Origin: Fusibacter_C sp942493125 | Lineage (GTDB): Bacteria > Bacillota > Clostridia > Peptostreptococcales > Acidaminobacteraceae | NCBI GenBank assembly: GCA_942493125.1 | Contig: OW818667.1 | Coordinates: 1,612,001 to 1,676,000 of the forward strand | Length of the DNA stretch: 64,000 nt | Reading direction: 5' to 3' | Part shown: positions 29,169-38,568 of the stretch, piece by piece | How positions within the stretch are numbered: the stretch's first letter is position 1 | Layout of the letters: each line of letters begins with the position of its first letter | The notes under the pieces: generated by a model | Database searches by the model: none | The model's input: the letters and a program-made list of their open reading frames with translations, nothing else | What the model was told of the DNA's origin: nothing | Made by a program: the position numbers and the translations under genes

Positions 29169-29324
29169 TTAATTTAAGTTTTTGCCTGCTATCTCATAAA
29201 TGAGCTAACTTGCTGCAAGATCGCTCTTGCATTTTTTTGTATAAACTTTTCGCAAAGTTTATCCGGAAACAACTGTTAAGTTGTTTTTATTTCTTTTGAC
29301 GCTTTCGCATCATTTGGTTTTTTT

Positions 29325-29350
29325 CATTTGCGCTATTCAATTTTCAAGGT
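29325..29350 (-). other. 16S rRNA processing stem, 5' arm (leader)
   Basis: CCTTGAAAATTGAATAGCGC on the minus strand pairs with 27596-27621, forming the stalk around 16S. Confidence 0.75.
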
Positions 29351-29462
29351 CCTGTTTATAATTGTTTGTGCGTCTTACAGTCGATCCAGCCACTTAACTT
29401 TCGCTTCGTTTCTTTCATCTCGTTCGACGATTTTCATCGTCACTCTGTGTGACAGCTTTTAA

Positions 29463-29491
29463 ATTATATCAAATCATTATTGCTTTGTCAA
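29463..29491 (-). promoter_or_regulatory. rRNA operon promoter
   Basis: Minus strand TTGACA (29486-29491), exactly 17 bases, TATAAT (29463-29468): a perfect consensus sigma-A promoter about 300 bases upstream of 16S. Only one clear promoter was found. Confidence 0.88.
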
Positions 29492-29811
29492 CATTCTTTT
29501 TTCATAATGTTTTCTGCCATTTGGCGGCAATTGCTTGCCCTCGTTAGGCGACTTGATTATCTTACACTAACTCGTATGCCACCGTCAACCCCTAATTTCA
29601 CTTTATTTATGTTAAGAACCCGTCACATTTAACATATTGTGTAATTACAACTGATTGAAGGTGTAATTTGCTTTGAAATCATCTGAAACTCACTATAAAA
29701 AGTCAACATTTACGAAACAAACTAAGTTGATTTTGGGGGACAAAAATAGTTATACCCATTTGACCTTTAAATAAACAGATAACAGCTCATTAAAATCGAA
29801 ACGTTTTTGCT
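29492..29811. other. Non-coding stretch upstream of the rRNA promoter
   Basis: About 320 bases, AT-rich, between the rRNA promoter and the lysS terminator. No gene, tRNA or clear repeat seen. AT-rich sequence here could act as an UP element or upstream activation region, but nothing specific is visible. Confidence 0.5.
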
Positions 29812-29854
29812 GACAAAATAAAAATCCAGTGCTCACATTCGAGTCACTGGATTT
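29812..29854 (-). terminator. Terminator of the birA-coaX-dusB-lysS operon
   Basis: Ten-pair stem AAATCCAGTG / CACTGGATTT with a 13-base loop, followed on the minus strand by TTTATTTTG. Confidence 0.8.
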
Positions 29855-29862
29855 GAATAAAT

Positions 29863-31335
29863 CTAGTCTTTTTTTATCGGTTTCATCGTCGGGAATAAAA
29901 TAATATCTCTAATTGAAGTAGAATTCGTCAACAGCATGACCACACGATCGACGCCGATACCCAACCCACCAGTTGGTGGTAGACCAACTTCGAGTGCATT
30001 GACAAAATCTTCATCCATCACATGGGCTTCATCATCGCCAGCTTCTCTTTGTAAGATTTGATCTTCAAATCTCTGTTTTTGATCGATTGGGTCATTCAAT
30101 TCTGAAAAGGCATTGGCAATCTCCCACGCATTTACAAATGCTTCGAATCTATTTGTAATCGCAGGATTATCCGGGTTTCGTTTTGCTAATGGTGACACTT
30201 CAACAGGATGATGCAAAACGAAAGTCGGTTGAATGAGATCAGTCTCGCAAAATTCTTCAAACGCCTTATTGACAAGATGACCTCTCGTGTAATGTTTCTC
30301 TACTTCTAAATGAAGCTGTTCTTTAGCTATTTTACGTGCTTCTTCATCGGTTTCAACCTCATAGAAGTTCACGCCTGTTTTTTTCTCAACCAAGTCATGC
30401 ATAGAAACGCGAATCCAAGGCGGTGTGAAATCTAATATCTTACCTTGAAAGTCAATTTTTGTTGTGCCATGGACTTTCATGCAACACTCAGCAACCACAT
30501 TTTCAGTCAATTTCAACATGTACTCGTAATCTTCATATGCTGCATAGAGCTCGACAGCAGTATACTCTGGATTATGACGATGTGACATACCTTCATTTCT
30601 AAACATCTTGCCCATCTCATATACTTTGTCAAAACCGCCAACGATCAATCGTTTGAGATAGAGTTCGTTAGCAATTCGAAGGTACATGTCGATGTCAAGT
30701 GTATTGTGATGCGTCACAAACGGCTTTGCAGCAGCACCGCCAGCTAAAGTACTCAAGATTGGTGTATCTACTTCCAAGAAACCTTCAGCATCGAAGAAAT
30801 CCTTCATAGCCTTAATTATCTTAGAACGCATTAAAAATTTCTCTTTAACTTCAGGATTCACAATAAGATCAACATAGCGTTGTCGATACCTAATTTCTTG
30901 ATCTTTTAAACCATGCCATTTCTCAGGTAATATTTGGAGGGATTTTGATAATAAAAGCACGGCGTCAGATTTGACAGAAATTTCATCCTTTTGCGTTTTA
31001 AACACAATGCCTGATACGCCGACGATATCGCCGATATCATAAGTCTTAAGGATTTCATAAGCATCTTCACCAATCGCGTCTTTTCTTATATAAACTTGTA
31101 TACGACCTTCACTGTCTTGAACATCGATAAAAGATGCTTTGCCCATATCTCTCTTAGCCATGATGCGTCCAGCAATTCGAACGGATTTACCATCAAAGGC
31201 ATCAAAATTTTCATTGATATCCTTTGAAAAATTGGTTCTATCATATTTCTCTATTCTGAAAGGATCTTGACCAATTTCACGTAAATGTGCCAATTTTTCA
31301 TGTCTAATCTGCAGCAACTCATTCAAATTCTCCAT
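29863..31335 (-). CDS. lysS: Lysine--tRNA ligase (class II)
   Basis: 490-residue class II synthetase. The N-terminal OB-fold anticodon domain has GRIMAKRDMGKASFIDVQD; motif 2 is MGKMFRNEGMSHRHNPEYT and motif 3 GLGIGVDRVVMLLT. ATG 31335 follows TTGGAGGCGATATA. It is last in the birA-coaX-dusB-lysS order; greA, often found between dusB and lysS in Clostridia, is absent. A 12-base palindrome GTCTAATTAGAC at 31378-31389 lies upstream, with no known meaning. Confidence 0.96.
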   Translation of the reverse strand: MENLNELLQIRHEKLAHLREIGQDPFRIEKYDRTNFSKDINENFDAFDGKSVRIAGRIMAKRDMGKASFIDVQDSEGRIQVYIRKDAIGEDAYEILKTYDIGDIVGVSGIVFKTQKDEISVKSDAVLLLSKSLQILPEKWHGLKDQEIRYRQRYVDLIVNPEVKEKFLMRSKIIKAMKDFFDAEGFLEVDTPILSTLAGGAAAKPFVTHHNTLDIDMYLRIANELYLKRLIVGGFDKVYEMGKMFRNEGMSHRHNPEYTAVELYAAYEDYEYMLKLTENVVAECCMKVHGTTKIDFQGKILDFTPPWIRVSMHDLVEKKTGVNFYEVETDEEARKIAKEQLHLEVEKHYTRGHLVNKAFEEFCETDLIQPTFVLHHPVEVSPLAKRNPDNPAITNRFEAFVNAWEIANAFSELNDPIDQKQRFEDQILQREAGDDEAHVMDEDFVNALEVGLPPTGGLGIGVDRVVMLLTNSTSIRDIILFPTMKPIKKD

Positions 31336-31467
31336 TATATCGCCTCCAAGTATTCATTTATTTATCAGTTTTTTTCTGTCTAATTAGACTCTACCCACTG
31401 GTATGTCGATTAAATCAAACTTAATGAATTTTGAACTTTTTTAATCCTTATGGAAATATGAGATTTC

Positions 31468-32424
31468 TCACTCAAATGCTCTATGCAAAATTGATTTTAC
31501 CTGTTCAACCGTTGTAGCCTTATTGATTTCATTTTTATGAACAGCAGATTTTGAAATGCCTTTAAAATACCATGCTGCATGCTTCCTCATCTCTAAAATA
31601 GCGATGTGAAGGCCTTTTATAGCAACTAAGTTCTCAAAATGCTCAAGAGATACCGATAATTTTTCAGAATAAGTTGGTTCATCGATGATTATGCCCTTTT
31701 GCAAATACATATCGACCTGTTCTAATAGCCAAGGATTGCCTTGGATGCCCCTGCCGATCATGATACCATCACAATTGGTCATCTCTTTCATTTTAACAGC
31801 ATCTTCAACTGAAAACACATCGCCGTTTCCAATGACAGGGATTTTCACAGCTGATTTTACATCTGCGATAATCTGCCAATCCGCTTTCCCTGAGTACTGT
31901 TGCTCTCTCGTTCGACCATGGATGGCAATGGCGTTGACACCTGATGCCTCAGCCATTTTTGCAAACTCTACGGCATTCACAGATTGATCATCCCAACCTT
32001 TTCTAAATTTAACGGTTACAGGTTTCGTTGAATGCTTTACGGCAAGCTTTAGGAGCTGTTCAGCTAACTTAGGCGTTTTCATGAGTGCAGAACCTTCACC
32101 GTTGTTGACGATTTTTGGTGCTGGACACCCCATGTTGAAATCGAGAATTTCATTATTATGCGCATTGAGTCGATCCATAATCGCCTCAAGTTTGTCTGGA
32201 TCAGCTGTAAAAATCTGAAGCGCCATTGGTTTTTCATTTGGTTCTATTTGCATGAGTTGCGCTGTTTTCTTATCTTGATAAAATAATGCACTAGCGCTTA
32301 CCATTTCACTAACAATCAAGCCTGTATGAAACTTTCTACAAATCAATCTGAAGGGCTGATCTGTTACACCAGCCATAGGCGCAACGATAACGCTATTATT
32401 TAGTTCTATATTGCCAATTTTCAT
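31468..32424 (-). CDS. dusB: tRNA-dihydrouridine synthase
   Basis: Flavin enzyme that reduces specific uridines in the tRNA D-loop with NADPH. TIM barrel of 318 residues; VAPMAGVTDQPFR at the N-terminus, catalytic Cys in NMGCPAPKIVNNGEGSALM, and FMN-binding VKFRKGWDD and GNGDVFS. The frame extends to a TTG at 32442, but ATG 32424 with AAAGAGG seven bases upstream is the better start. It begins ten bases after coaX ends, so they share a transcript. The exact target position cannot be told from sequence. Confidence 0.92.
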   Translation of the reverse strand: MKIGNIELNNSVIVAPMAGVTDQPFRLICRKFHTGLIVSEMVSASALFYQDKKTAQLMQIEPNEKPMALQIFTADPDKLEAIMDRLNAHNNEILDFNMGCPAPKIVNNGEGSALMKTPKLAEQLLKLAVKHSTKPVTVKFRKGWDDQSVNAVEFAKMAEASGVNAIAIHGRTREQQYSGKADWQIIADVKSAVKIPVIGNGDVFSVEDAVKMKEMTNCDGIMIGRGIQGNPWLLEQVDMYLQKGIIIDEPTYSEKLSVSLEHFENLVAIKGLHIAILEMRKHAAWYFKGISKSAVHKNEINKATTVEQVKSILHRAFE

Positions 32425-32434
32425 AAGTGCCTCT

Positions 32435-33229
32435 TTATTCAATAACCGTGGCTATTTTCTTAGGTTTATTCATGTGATAGATCAAATTCAAACCATCCAG
32501 GGTCAAGAATTTATCAACGACTTCAATTTGTGCGGATTCTGACGCGATTAAGGTGGACAAACCACCAGTTGCAATTACTTTAATCTCGCCATTACCAAGT
32601 TCTTCTTTCATCTTTCCTACTATAAAATCAACACTGCCCACATAGCCGTAGATAATACCTGCTTGTATACTTTGAGATGTGTTTTTACAGATGACGTGAT
32701 CAGGTTTAACTAACTCAACGCGCGTTAGTTTGGCAGCGCGTTCATATAATGCATCTGCGGAGATTTTAATACCTGGCAAAATAGCACCGCCAAGATATTC
32801 ACTTTTTTCAGTAATGGCACAAAATGTCGTTGCAGTTCCAAAATCTACTATGATTAGTGGCCCACCGTACTTTTTAAGTCCCGCAACGGCATTGACGATT
32901 CGATCTGCACCAACTTGTCTCGGATTATCATATTTGATATTCATGCCCGTTTTAATGCCGGGTCCAATAATGATTGCTTCTTTATTAAAATACTTTTGTG
33001 TCATATGCTGCAGAGAATACATGACATGTGGAACAACAGACGAAATGATGATATCTTGTACTTCGTCTACATCGAGCTTTTCATGTGCAAACAATTGATG
33101 GATAAAGATACCTATTTCATCTGCTGATTTGGAATAGTCTGTCGCCATTCTCCAATTAGTTATTAGTGTATCTTCTCGATAAACACCCATCACGATATTT
33201 GAGTTTCCCACATCAAAGGTTAATAACAT
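32435..33229 (-). CDS. coaX: Type III pantothenate kinase
   Basis: 264-residue enzyme for the first step of coenzyme A synthesis. FDVGNSNIVMGVY is the phosphate-binding block, GADRIVNAVAGLKKYG and IVDFGTATTFCA complete the ASKHA active site, and GGAILPGI follows. ATG 33229 follows GGAGGCAAA. It follows birA by 21 bases; birA-coaX adjacency is common in Firmicutes. CoA supply fits with the many CoA-dependent enzymes in the neighbouring operon. Confidence 0.95.
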   Translation of the reverse strand: MLLTFDVGNSNIVMGVYREDTLITNWRMATDYSKSADEIGIFIHQLFAHEKLDVDEVQDIIISSVVPHVMYSLQHMTQKYFNKEAIIIGPGIKTGMNIKYDNPRQVGADRIVNAVAGLKKYGGPLIIVDFGTATTFCAITEKSEYLGGAILPGIKISADALYERAAKLTRVELVKPDHVICKNTSQSIQAGIIYGYVGSVDFIVGKMKEELGNGEIKVIATGGLSTLIASESAQIEVVDKFLTLDGLNLIYHMNKPKKIATVIE

Positions 33230-33250
33230 TTTGCCTCCTATATATTGGTC

Positions 33251-34228
33251 TTAAACGTAGCCGTTGATGCCTCTGACAGAAACTTCTCCAGATAATACGT
33301 TCTCCAACTGTCCATTTTGATTTATTATGATTAAACTGCCATCCTCCGCAAGATCAACTGCCTGCGCAATTTTAGATCCGGTAGAAGAAGCAACAATTAT
33401 TTCTTTATTTAAAGTTACTGAGTGACTTTTGTGAAAGGCGATGATTGGTGCCATATCCATTTCCAAGAATTTGCGGTAATCATCAGCAAAGGCATCTAAA
33501 AATGCGATTAACAATTCTTTTTCGCTTACCTCTGCACCTTCTAATGCCAGCGATGTCGCTTTGTCTTTTATGTCTTCGTCAAATGTCAATTGACCGATAT
33601 TGACGCCAATGCCTAAAACTATATAATGAAGATGGTTAAGCTCTGCACTCATTTCTGTAAGGATACCACAACATTTTTTCCCATTTATAACCAAATCGTT
33701 TGGCCATTTAATGCCTATTTTGAGTGATGTCGTTTTTTCAATCGCTTGACACATTGAAGATGCCGCTACAAGCGTAATACACGAAGCTGATTCTGGTGGC
33801 ACATCGGGCCTAATTAACAGACTCATCCAAAGACCTGCATGATTTTCAGATGCCCATTGTCTTCCTAACCTACCTTTACCACTTCGTTGTTCAGATGCGA
33901 TAATAATCCCTTGCGCATTTTCAGATTCAATAGCTCGCCTTTTCGCTTCGAGATTCGTTGAATCAATCGTTTCAAAATAAGATGAAAAATCTAGAAAGTT
34001 GTAGGCCTGTATCATTTCACTTAGAGATATTTCACTGAGTGCTTCACTTTCTGAAATCAGGCGATAGCCTTTATTCGTTACCGAATCAATTTTATAGCCT
34101 TCTGCTCGAAGTGATTTGATATGCTTCCATATCGCCGTTCGAGACACCCCTAGAGCTTCACTCAAACTCTCTCCTGAAATGTATGCATTTCTATCTTGCC
34201 TGAGTACACTTAATATCTTATTTTTCAT
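33251..34228 (-). CDS. birA: Biotin--protein ligase / biotin operon repressor
   Basis: 325-residue bifunctional enzyme. The N-terminal helix-turn-helix (SGESLSEALGVSRTAIWKHIK) indicates a repressor as well as a ligase. The catalytic loop is GSGKGRLGRQWASENHAGLW, with KWPNDLVINGKKCCGILTE downstream and a C-terminal SH3-like part. The frame is open to 34243, but ATG 34228 after CTGGAG is the better start. Its job here is clear: the biotin carrier of the methylmalonyl-CoA decarboxylase, encoded just upstream at 35591-36001, needs biotinylation. Confidence 0.94.
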   Translation of the reverse strand: MKNKILSVLRQDRNAYISGESLSEALGVSRTAIWKHIKSLRAEGYKIDSVTNKGYRLISESEALSEISLSEMIQAYNFLDFSSYFETIDSTNLEAKRRAIESENAQGIIIASEQRSGKGRLGRQWASENHAGLWMSLLIRPDVPPESASCITLVAASSMCQAIEKTTSLKIGIKWPNDLVINGKKCCGILTEMSAELNHLHYIVLGIGVNIGQLTFDEDIKDKATSLALEGAEVSEKELLIAFLDAFADDYRKFLEMDMAPIIAFHKSHSVTLNKEIIVASSTGSKIAQAVDLAEDGSLIIINQNGQLENVLSGEVSVRGINGYV

Positions 34229-34347
34229 GATTGACTCCAGCATAAAGTATTGTAAACAATTTGTTCAACCTATAGCATAACATAATATAATGTATAAAAT
34301 AAAGTCTGGATTCTCTGAATATTTGAATATTATTCAATATAACCATT

Positions 34348-34374
34348 AAAAAAACGCCATAAAGGCGTTTTTGT
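34348..34374 (-). terminator. Terminator of the methylmalonyl-CoA operon
   Basis: Stem AACGCC / GGCGTT with a short loop and T-runs on both sides (seven T on the minus strand). A 15-base palindrome TTGAATATTATTCAA lies next to it at 34323-34337. Confidence 0.8.
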
Positions 34375-34397
34375 GTTTATTACATATAATAGATTGA

Positions 34398-35555
34398 TTA
34401 GAAGCCTCCAAATAATGAAAGAAGTACGCCGGCAGCAACTGCAGATCCGATGACACCAGCAACATTTGGACCCATTGCATGCATCAGTAAGAAGTTGCCT
34501 GGATTTTCTTTTTGTCCAACGACTTGAGATACCCGAGCTGCCATTGGGACTGCTGAAACGCCAGCTGAACCAATAAGCGGGTTGATAGGATCTTTTGAAA
34601 ACTTGTTCATGAGTTTTGCAAGAAGTACGCCTGCAGCTGTTCCAAATGCGAAGGCTACAATACCTAGACCTAGAATGGCCAACGTTTTGACATTTAAAAA
34701 AGCTTCAGCAGATGCCGTTGCACCAACTGTTACACCAAGGAATATCGTAATGATGTTCATTAATGCATTTTGAGCCGTATCAGTCAATCTTGCAACTGCA
34801 CCAGACTCTCTAAATAAGTTACCAAGCATCAACATGCCCACGAGAGCTGCTGCTGGTGGTACGATCATAGATACGATAAGCGTTGCAAATATTGGAAAAA
34901 CAATTTTCTCCATTTTTGAAACGGGTCTCAATTGCTTCATTTTAATTTGTCGTTCCGCTTTTGTCGTTAACAGTTTCATAATTGGCGGTTGGATAACAGG
35001 TACTAAAGCCATATATGAATAGGCTGCTACAGCTATGGAACCGAGTAAATGTGGTGCAAGACGAGATGACAAGAAGATCGCTGTTGGACCATCCGCACCA
35101 CCTATGATACCGATTGATGCAGCTTCAGTTGGTGTAAATAGACCAGATGCTATCGCACCAAAGAACGTTATGAAAATACCAAACTGTGCAGCTGCACCTA
35201 ATAATAATGATTTAGGATTGGCAATCAGTGGACCAAAGTCCGTCATGGCACCAACACCTAAGAAAATGAGCGGTGGGAATATGCCTAACTTATTACCTTG
35301 ATAAAGATAATAAAGTAACCCGCCTACATTTTTGAGTGTACCATCTGCTGCATACTCTGGGTGTGCCATTAGACCTGCCAATGGTAAGTTAGTTAAAAAC
35401 ATACCAAATGCGATTGGGATTAATAGTAACGGTTCGAATCCCTTTTTTATTGCTAAAAAAAGTAAAACAAATGATATCAATATCATGATGACTTGTTGGT
35501 AGGTGATTGCTGCAAATCCTGTTGACAAATAAAAATCATTAATCGTTTGAAGCAT
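34398..35555 (-). CDS. mmdB: Na+-translocating decarboxylase, beta subunit
   Basis: 385-residue integral membrane subunit that decarboxylates carboxybiotin and pumps Na+ outwards. About ten hydrophobic segments. Conserved blocks GVGAMTDFGPLIANPKS and GIIGGADGPTAIFLSSRLAP surround the sodium-binding aspartate; NPLIGSAGVSAVPMAAR and the C-terminal GPNVAGVIGSAVAAG are typical. ATG follows AAAGGAGATGCACA. It is the last gene of the operon. Family members act on oxaloacetate, glutaconyl-CoA or methylmalonyl-CoA; the latter is inferred from neighbouring genes. Confidence 0.93.
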   Translation of the reverse strand: MLQTINDFYLSTGFAAITYQQVIMILISFVLLFLAIKKGFEPLLLIPIAFGMFLTNLPLAGLMAHPEYAADGTLKNVGGLLYYLYQGNKLGIFPPLIFLGVGAMTDFGPLIANPKSLLLGAAAQFGIFITFFGAIASGLFTPTEAASIGIIGGADGPTAIFLSSRLAPHLLGSIAVAAYSYMALVPVIQPPIMKLLTTKAERQIKMKQLRPVSKMEKIVFPIFATLIVSMIVPPAAALVGMLMLGNLFRESGAVARLTDTAQNALMNIITIFLGVTVGATASAEAFLNVKTLAILGLGIVAFAFGTAAGVLLAKLMNKFSKDPINPLIGSAGVSAVPMAARVSQVVGQKENPGNFLLMHAMGPNVAGVIGSAVAAGVLLSLFGGF

Positions 35556-35590
35556 TGTGCATCTCCTTTCATGATTAGTAAATAATCAGA

Positions 35591-36001
35591 TTATCCGATT
35601 ACAACTAAAACGTCCCCTGAATTTACTGATGCACCTTTTGTAACATTGATAGAAAGCACTTTACCAGCTGATGGTGCCATGATTTCGTTTTCCATCTTCA
35701 TTGCTTCAAGAATTACGAGTACTGTACCATTTGAAACAGCATCGCCAACATTAACTTTTATATCTAAAATCGTTCCAGGCATTGGTGAGTTGATTGTTTC
35801 GCCTCCGCTGATAGCTGCCGGAGCAGGTGCTGGTGCTGCTTTAGGCGCTTGTGGTGTTGGTGTAGCTGCTGGTGCGACTGACGGTGAAGCCGCCGGAGCA
35901 GATTCTTGACGTCTAACAGGAGCAGGCGCACTATTGCCACCTATTTCTTCAACGTCTACCTCATATGATTTACCATTCACAGTGATGTTAAACTTTTTCA
36001 T
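35591..36001 (-). CDS. mmdC: Biotin carrier subunit of the Na+-pumping decarboxylase
   Basis: 136-residue biotinyl carrier. The N-terminal part KKFNITVNGKSYEVDVEEI is followed by a long Ala/Pro-rich flexible linker (residues about 25-70), then the biotinyl domain with the modification motif EAMKMENEI. The linker lets biotin swing between MmdA and MmdB. Frames open to 36016, but GGAGG directly before ATG 36001 fixes the start. BirA, encoded just downstream, is the likely ligase. Confidence 0.94.
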   Translation of the reverse strand: MKKFNITVNGKSYEVDVEEIGGNSAPAPVRRQESAPAASPSVAPAATPTPQAPKAAPAPAPAAISGGETINSPMPGTILDIKVNVGDAVSNGTVLVILEAMKMENEIMAPSAGKVLSINVTKGASVNSGDVLVVIG

Positions 36002-36030
36002 GTTATCCTCCATCAAAACTCTTAATTTAA

Positions 36031-36453
36031 TTAAAATCTAGCATTCATAACATCGTTTCTGCCACTTTTACCCCAAGTTGGTGTAGCATCTACTATACGT
36101 CTAATATTCGTGACTCTAATGCTTGAAACCGAAGTGCTTAATGACGAGGCTATAGCTGCAGTAATAACTGCAACAAGTTCACTTTCATCATCTACTGTAA
36201 CAGTCTCTACGATAGGCGCAGGTTGCAATACTGGCTTTTGAGACGATTGAGATTTGACTTCAGTCAAATTCGTCTTAGCTTCTAGTTTATGAATCGTTTT
36301 AGACATTAAAACGGTGATCCACCATATCAAAACCAGTGCAATAAACGTAATACCCATACCTAAGATGATGACGTAACCAGTTGCAATCAATTTGTCACTC
36401 ATGCTCATCTGAACAAATGTATCGGCATGTTTAAAATTCTCCAATACGTGCAT
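36031..36453 (-). CDS. mmdD: Na+-pumping decarboxylase small membrane subunit (OadG-like)
   Basis: 140-residue membrane anchor that holds the carboxyltransferase onto the pump. One transmembrane helix near residues 24-48 (ATGYVIILGMGITFIALVLI), then a soluble tail with DDESELVAVITAAIA and the conserved end TPTWGKSGRNDVMNARF. ATG 36453 follows GAGGTGAAACA. The position between mmdA and the biotin carrier is the standard decarboxylase order. Confidence 0.9.
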   Translation of the reverse strand: MHVLENFKHADTFVQMSMSDKLIATGYVIILGMGITFIALVLIWWITVLMSKTIHKLEAKTNLTEVKSQSSQKPVLQPAPIVETVTVDDESELVAVITAAIASSLSTSVSSIRVTNIRRIVDATPTWGKSGRNDVMNARF

Positions 36454-36468
36454 TGTTTCACCTCATTT

Positions 36469-38016
36469 CTATAGTGGAATATTTCCGTGTTTTTTAGCCG
36501 GTCTAATCTCACGTTTTGATGATAGCATATCAAAAGCGTCAATTAATCTTGGACGTGTCGTTGAAGGCTCGATGACATCGTCGACGAATCCTCTTTCTGC
36601 TGCTTTATATGGCGTCGCAAACTCATCAGTATAATCCTGAATCACTTTTGCACGTGTTTCCACAGGATTTTCAGAGTCTTGAATTTCTGCTCTGAAAATG
36701 ATATTAGCTGCGCCTTGTGGTCCCATAACAGCAATTTCAGCTGAAGGCCATGCCATTACGACATCAGCACCAAGGTCTTTTGAACACATTGCTAAATAAG
36801 CACCGCCGTAAGCTTTTCTTACGATGAGTGATAATTTCGGAACAGTCGCTTCACTATAGGCATACAACATTTTAGCGCCATGTCTGATGATACCGCCGTA
36901 CTCTTGTTGTGTACCTGGTAAGAATCCAGGAACGTCGACGATATTGAGGAGTGGAATATTGAATGCATCACACGTTCTAATGAATCTTGCAGCTTTATCA
37001 GATGAGTTGACATCTAAACAGCCCGCTTGAACTTTAGGTTGGTTGGCTATAATGCCGATTGTCTTACCATTTAAACGTGCAAGACAAGTGATGATATTCT
37101 TAGCAAAATACGGTTGGTATTCTAGATAATCGCCACCATCAACGATTTGCTTGATGATATCAAACATATCATATGGTTTATTTGGATTTTCAGGAATAAT
37201 GGCGTCTAAAGCATCGTTAAGTGCGTTCAAGTCAGTATCACAAATATATTCAGGCGCTGTTTCGAGGTTGTTTGAAGGCAAGAATCCAAGTAATCTTCTG
37301 ATTTCTTCAATACAAGCTTCATCGCTCATAGCAATAAATTGTGCGACACCACTTACGGCGTTGTGCGTCATCGCACCGCCAAGCGCTTCAGCAGTAACTT
37401 CTTCGCCAGTTACAGTCTTTATAACTTGTGGTCCAGTAATAAACATTTGTGATGTTTTATCCACCATGAAGACGAAATCAGTAAGCGCTGGTGAGTAAAC
37501 TGCACCGCCAGCACAAGGTCCCATAATTGCTGTAATTTGTGGAATTACGCCAGAAGCTAACGTGTTTCTAAAGAAAATTTTGCCATATCCAGAAAGTGCA
37601 TCAACTGCCTCTTGAATTCTAGCACCACCCGAATCGTTGATACCAACGATTGGAACGCCCATTTTTAAAGCATTGTCCATCGCTTTGCAAATTTTGGCAG
37701 CGTGCATTTCACCAAGCGATCCGCCAACGACAGTAAAATCTTGTGAATAGGCATAGACTAATCTGCCTTCTACTTTTCCATAACCAATAACGACGCCTTC
37801 AGCAGGTGCCTCTACAGCTTCCATACCGAAATTGGTGCATCTGTGTTTTACAAAAGCGTCCATTTCAACAAAGGTGTTTTCATCAAACAATAAATCTAAA
37901 CGCTCTCTTGCTGTCAATTTACCACTGCTATGTTGCTTCTCGATACGGCTCTTTCCGCCGCCAGCGAGGATTTTTGCTTTTTTCTGTCTTAAGTCTTCTA
38001 GCTTGTTTACAGACAT
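36469..38016 (-). CDS. mmdA: Methylmalonyl-CoA decarboxylase carboxyltransferase subunit alpha
   Basis: 515-residue crotonase-fold carboxyltransferase that moves the carboxyl group from methylmalonyl-CoA to biotin. N-terminal KLTARERLDLLFDENTFVEMD, GINDSGGARIQEAVDALSG and C-terminal KAYGGAYLAMCSKDLGADV are conserved in acyl-CoA carboxylase beta / MmdA proteins. It lies 24 bases after the methylmalonyl-CoA epimerase and before the pump subunits, which points to the decarboxylase direction. The same family includes propionyl-CoA carboxylase, so reverse flux is possible in principle. Confidence 0.94.
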   Translation of the reverse strand: MSVNKLEDLRQKKAKILAGGGKSRIEKQHSSGKLTARERLDLLFDENTFVEMDAFVKHRCTNFGMEAVEAPAEGVVIGYGKVEGRLVYAYSQDFTVVGGSLGEMHAAKICKAMDNALKMGVPIVGINDSGGARIQEAVDALSGYGKIFFRNTLASGVIPQITAIMGPCAGGAVYSPALTDFVFMVDKTSQMFITGPQVIKTVTGEEVTAEALGGAMTHNAVSGVAQFIAMSDEACIEEIRRLLGFLPSNNLETAPEYICDTDLNALNDALDAIIPENPNKPYDMFDIIKQIVDGGDYLEYQPYFAKNIITCLARLNGKTIGIIANQPKVQAGCLDVNSSDKAARFIRTCDAFNIPLLNIVDVPGFLPGTQQEYGGIIRHGAKMLYAYSEATVPKLSLIVRKAYGGAYLAMCSKDLGADVVMAWPSAEIAVMGPQGAANIIFRAEIQDSENPVETRAKVIQDYTDEFATPYKAAERGFVDDVIEPSTTRPRLIDAFDMLSSKREIRPAKKHGNIPL

Positions 38017-38040
38017 TTCAAAACCTCCAAATCCCTATTC

Positions 38041-38442
38041 TTATCTTTCACTGAGTTCCACCAAAACGCGGTTCGAACTCTTTGGATGAACAAATGCAAT
38101 TTTTGCGCCACCAGCGCCATATCTTGGTTTTTCATCAATCATTTTCATGCCTTTTGAAATCATGTATTCAATAGCTTCATCGATATTATCAACTTTAAAG
38201 GCGATATGCTGAATACCTTCTCCATTTTTTTCAATAAATTTAGCGATTGGTCCATCTTCAGAAGTCGACTCTAATAATTCAATTTCAGTGTCACCTACAG
38301 GTAAAAAGGCAACTCGGACTTTTTGATCTTCAACAACTTCTGTGCCGTGCAATTCCAAGCCCAATACTTCCGTATAAAAACGTAGTGTTTCATTTAGATC
38401 TTTTACGGCAATGCCAATATGGTCAACTTTCAAAGCTTTCAT
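38041..38442 (-). CDS. mce: Methylmalonyl-CoA epimerase
   Basis: 133-residue vicinal oxygen chelate enzyme interconverting (R)- and (S)-methylmalonyl-CoA. Starts LKVDHIGIAVKDLNETLRFY with the metal His, has GIQHIAFKVDNIDEAIEY and ends HPKSSNRVLVELSER, giving the usual His-His-Glu metal set. Start ATG 38442 follows GGAGAGTTAAAT. Between the mutase genes and the decarboxylase, exactly where the (R) product of the mutase must be converted for the decarboxylase. Confidence 0.95.
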   Translation of the reverse strand: MKALKVDHIGIAVKDLNETLRFYTEVLGLELHGTEVVEDQKVRVAFLPVGDTEIELLESTSEDGPIAKFIEKNGEGIQHIAFKVDNIDEAIEYMISKGMKMIDEKPRYGAGGAKIAFVHPKSSNRVLVELSER

Positions 38443-38568
38443 ATTTAACTCTCCAATTCTACATAAATTCTAACAGTATCAACAAATCGTGTAAACATTA
38501 CAAATAAACTATAAAAAGCGGCTGACTTTCATAAATAAAGCAGTTTCTAAATTGAGTTAACTTAAATA

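Noticed and set aside
29727..29755. Plus-strand TTGATT-17-TTATAC promoter-like pair
   Set aside because: No plus-strand gene follows; it points into the 3' end of lysS and is probably chance in AT-rich DNA.
34228..34260. BirA operator upstream of birA (ATTGTTTACAAT region)
   Set aside because: The half-sites are not in the order or spacing of the known BirA operator, so I did not annotate it.
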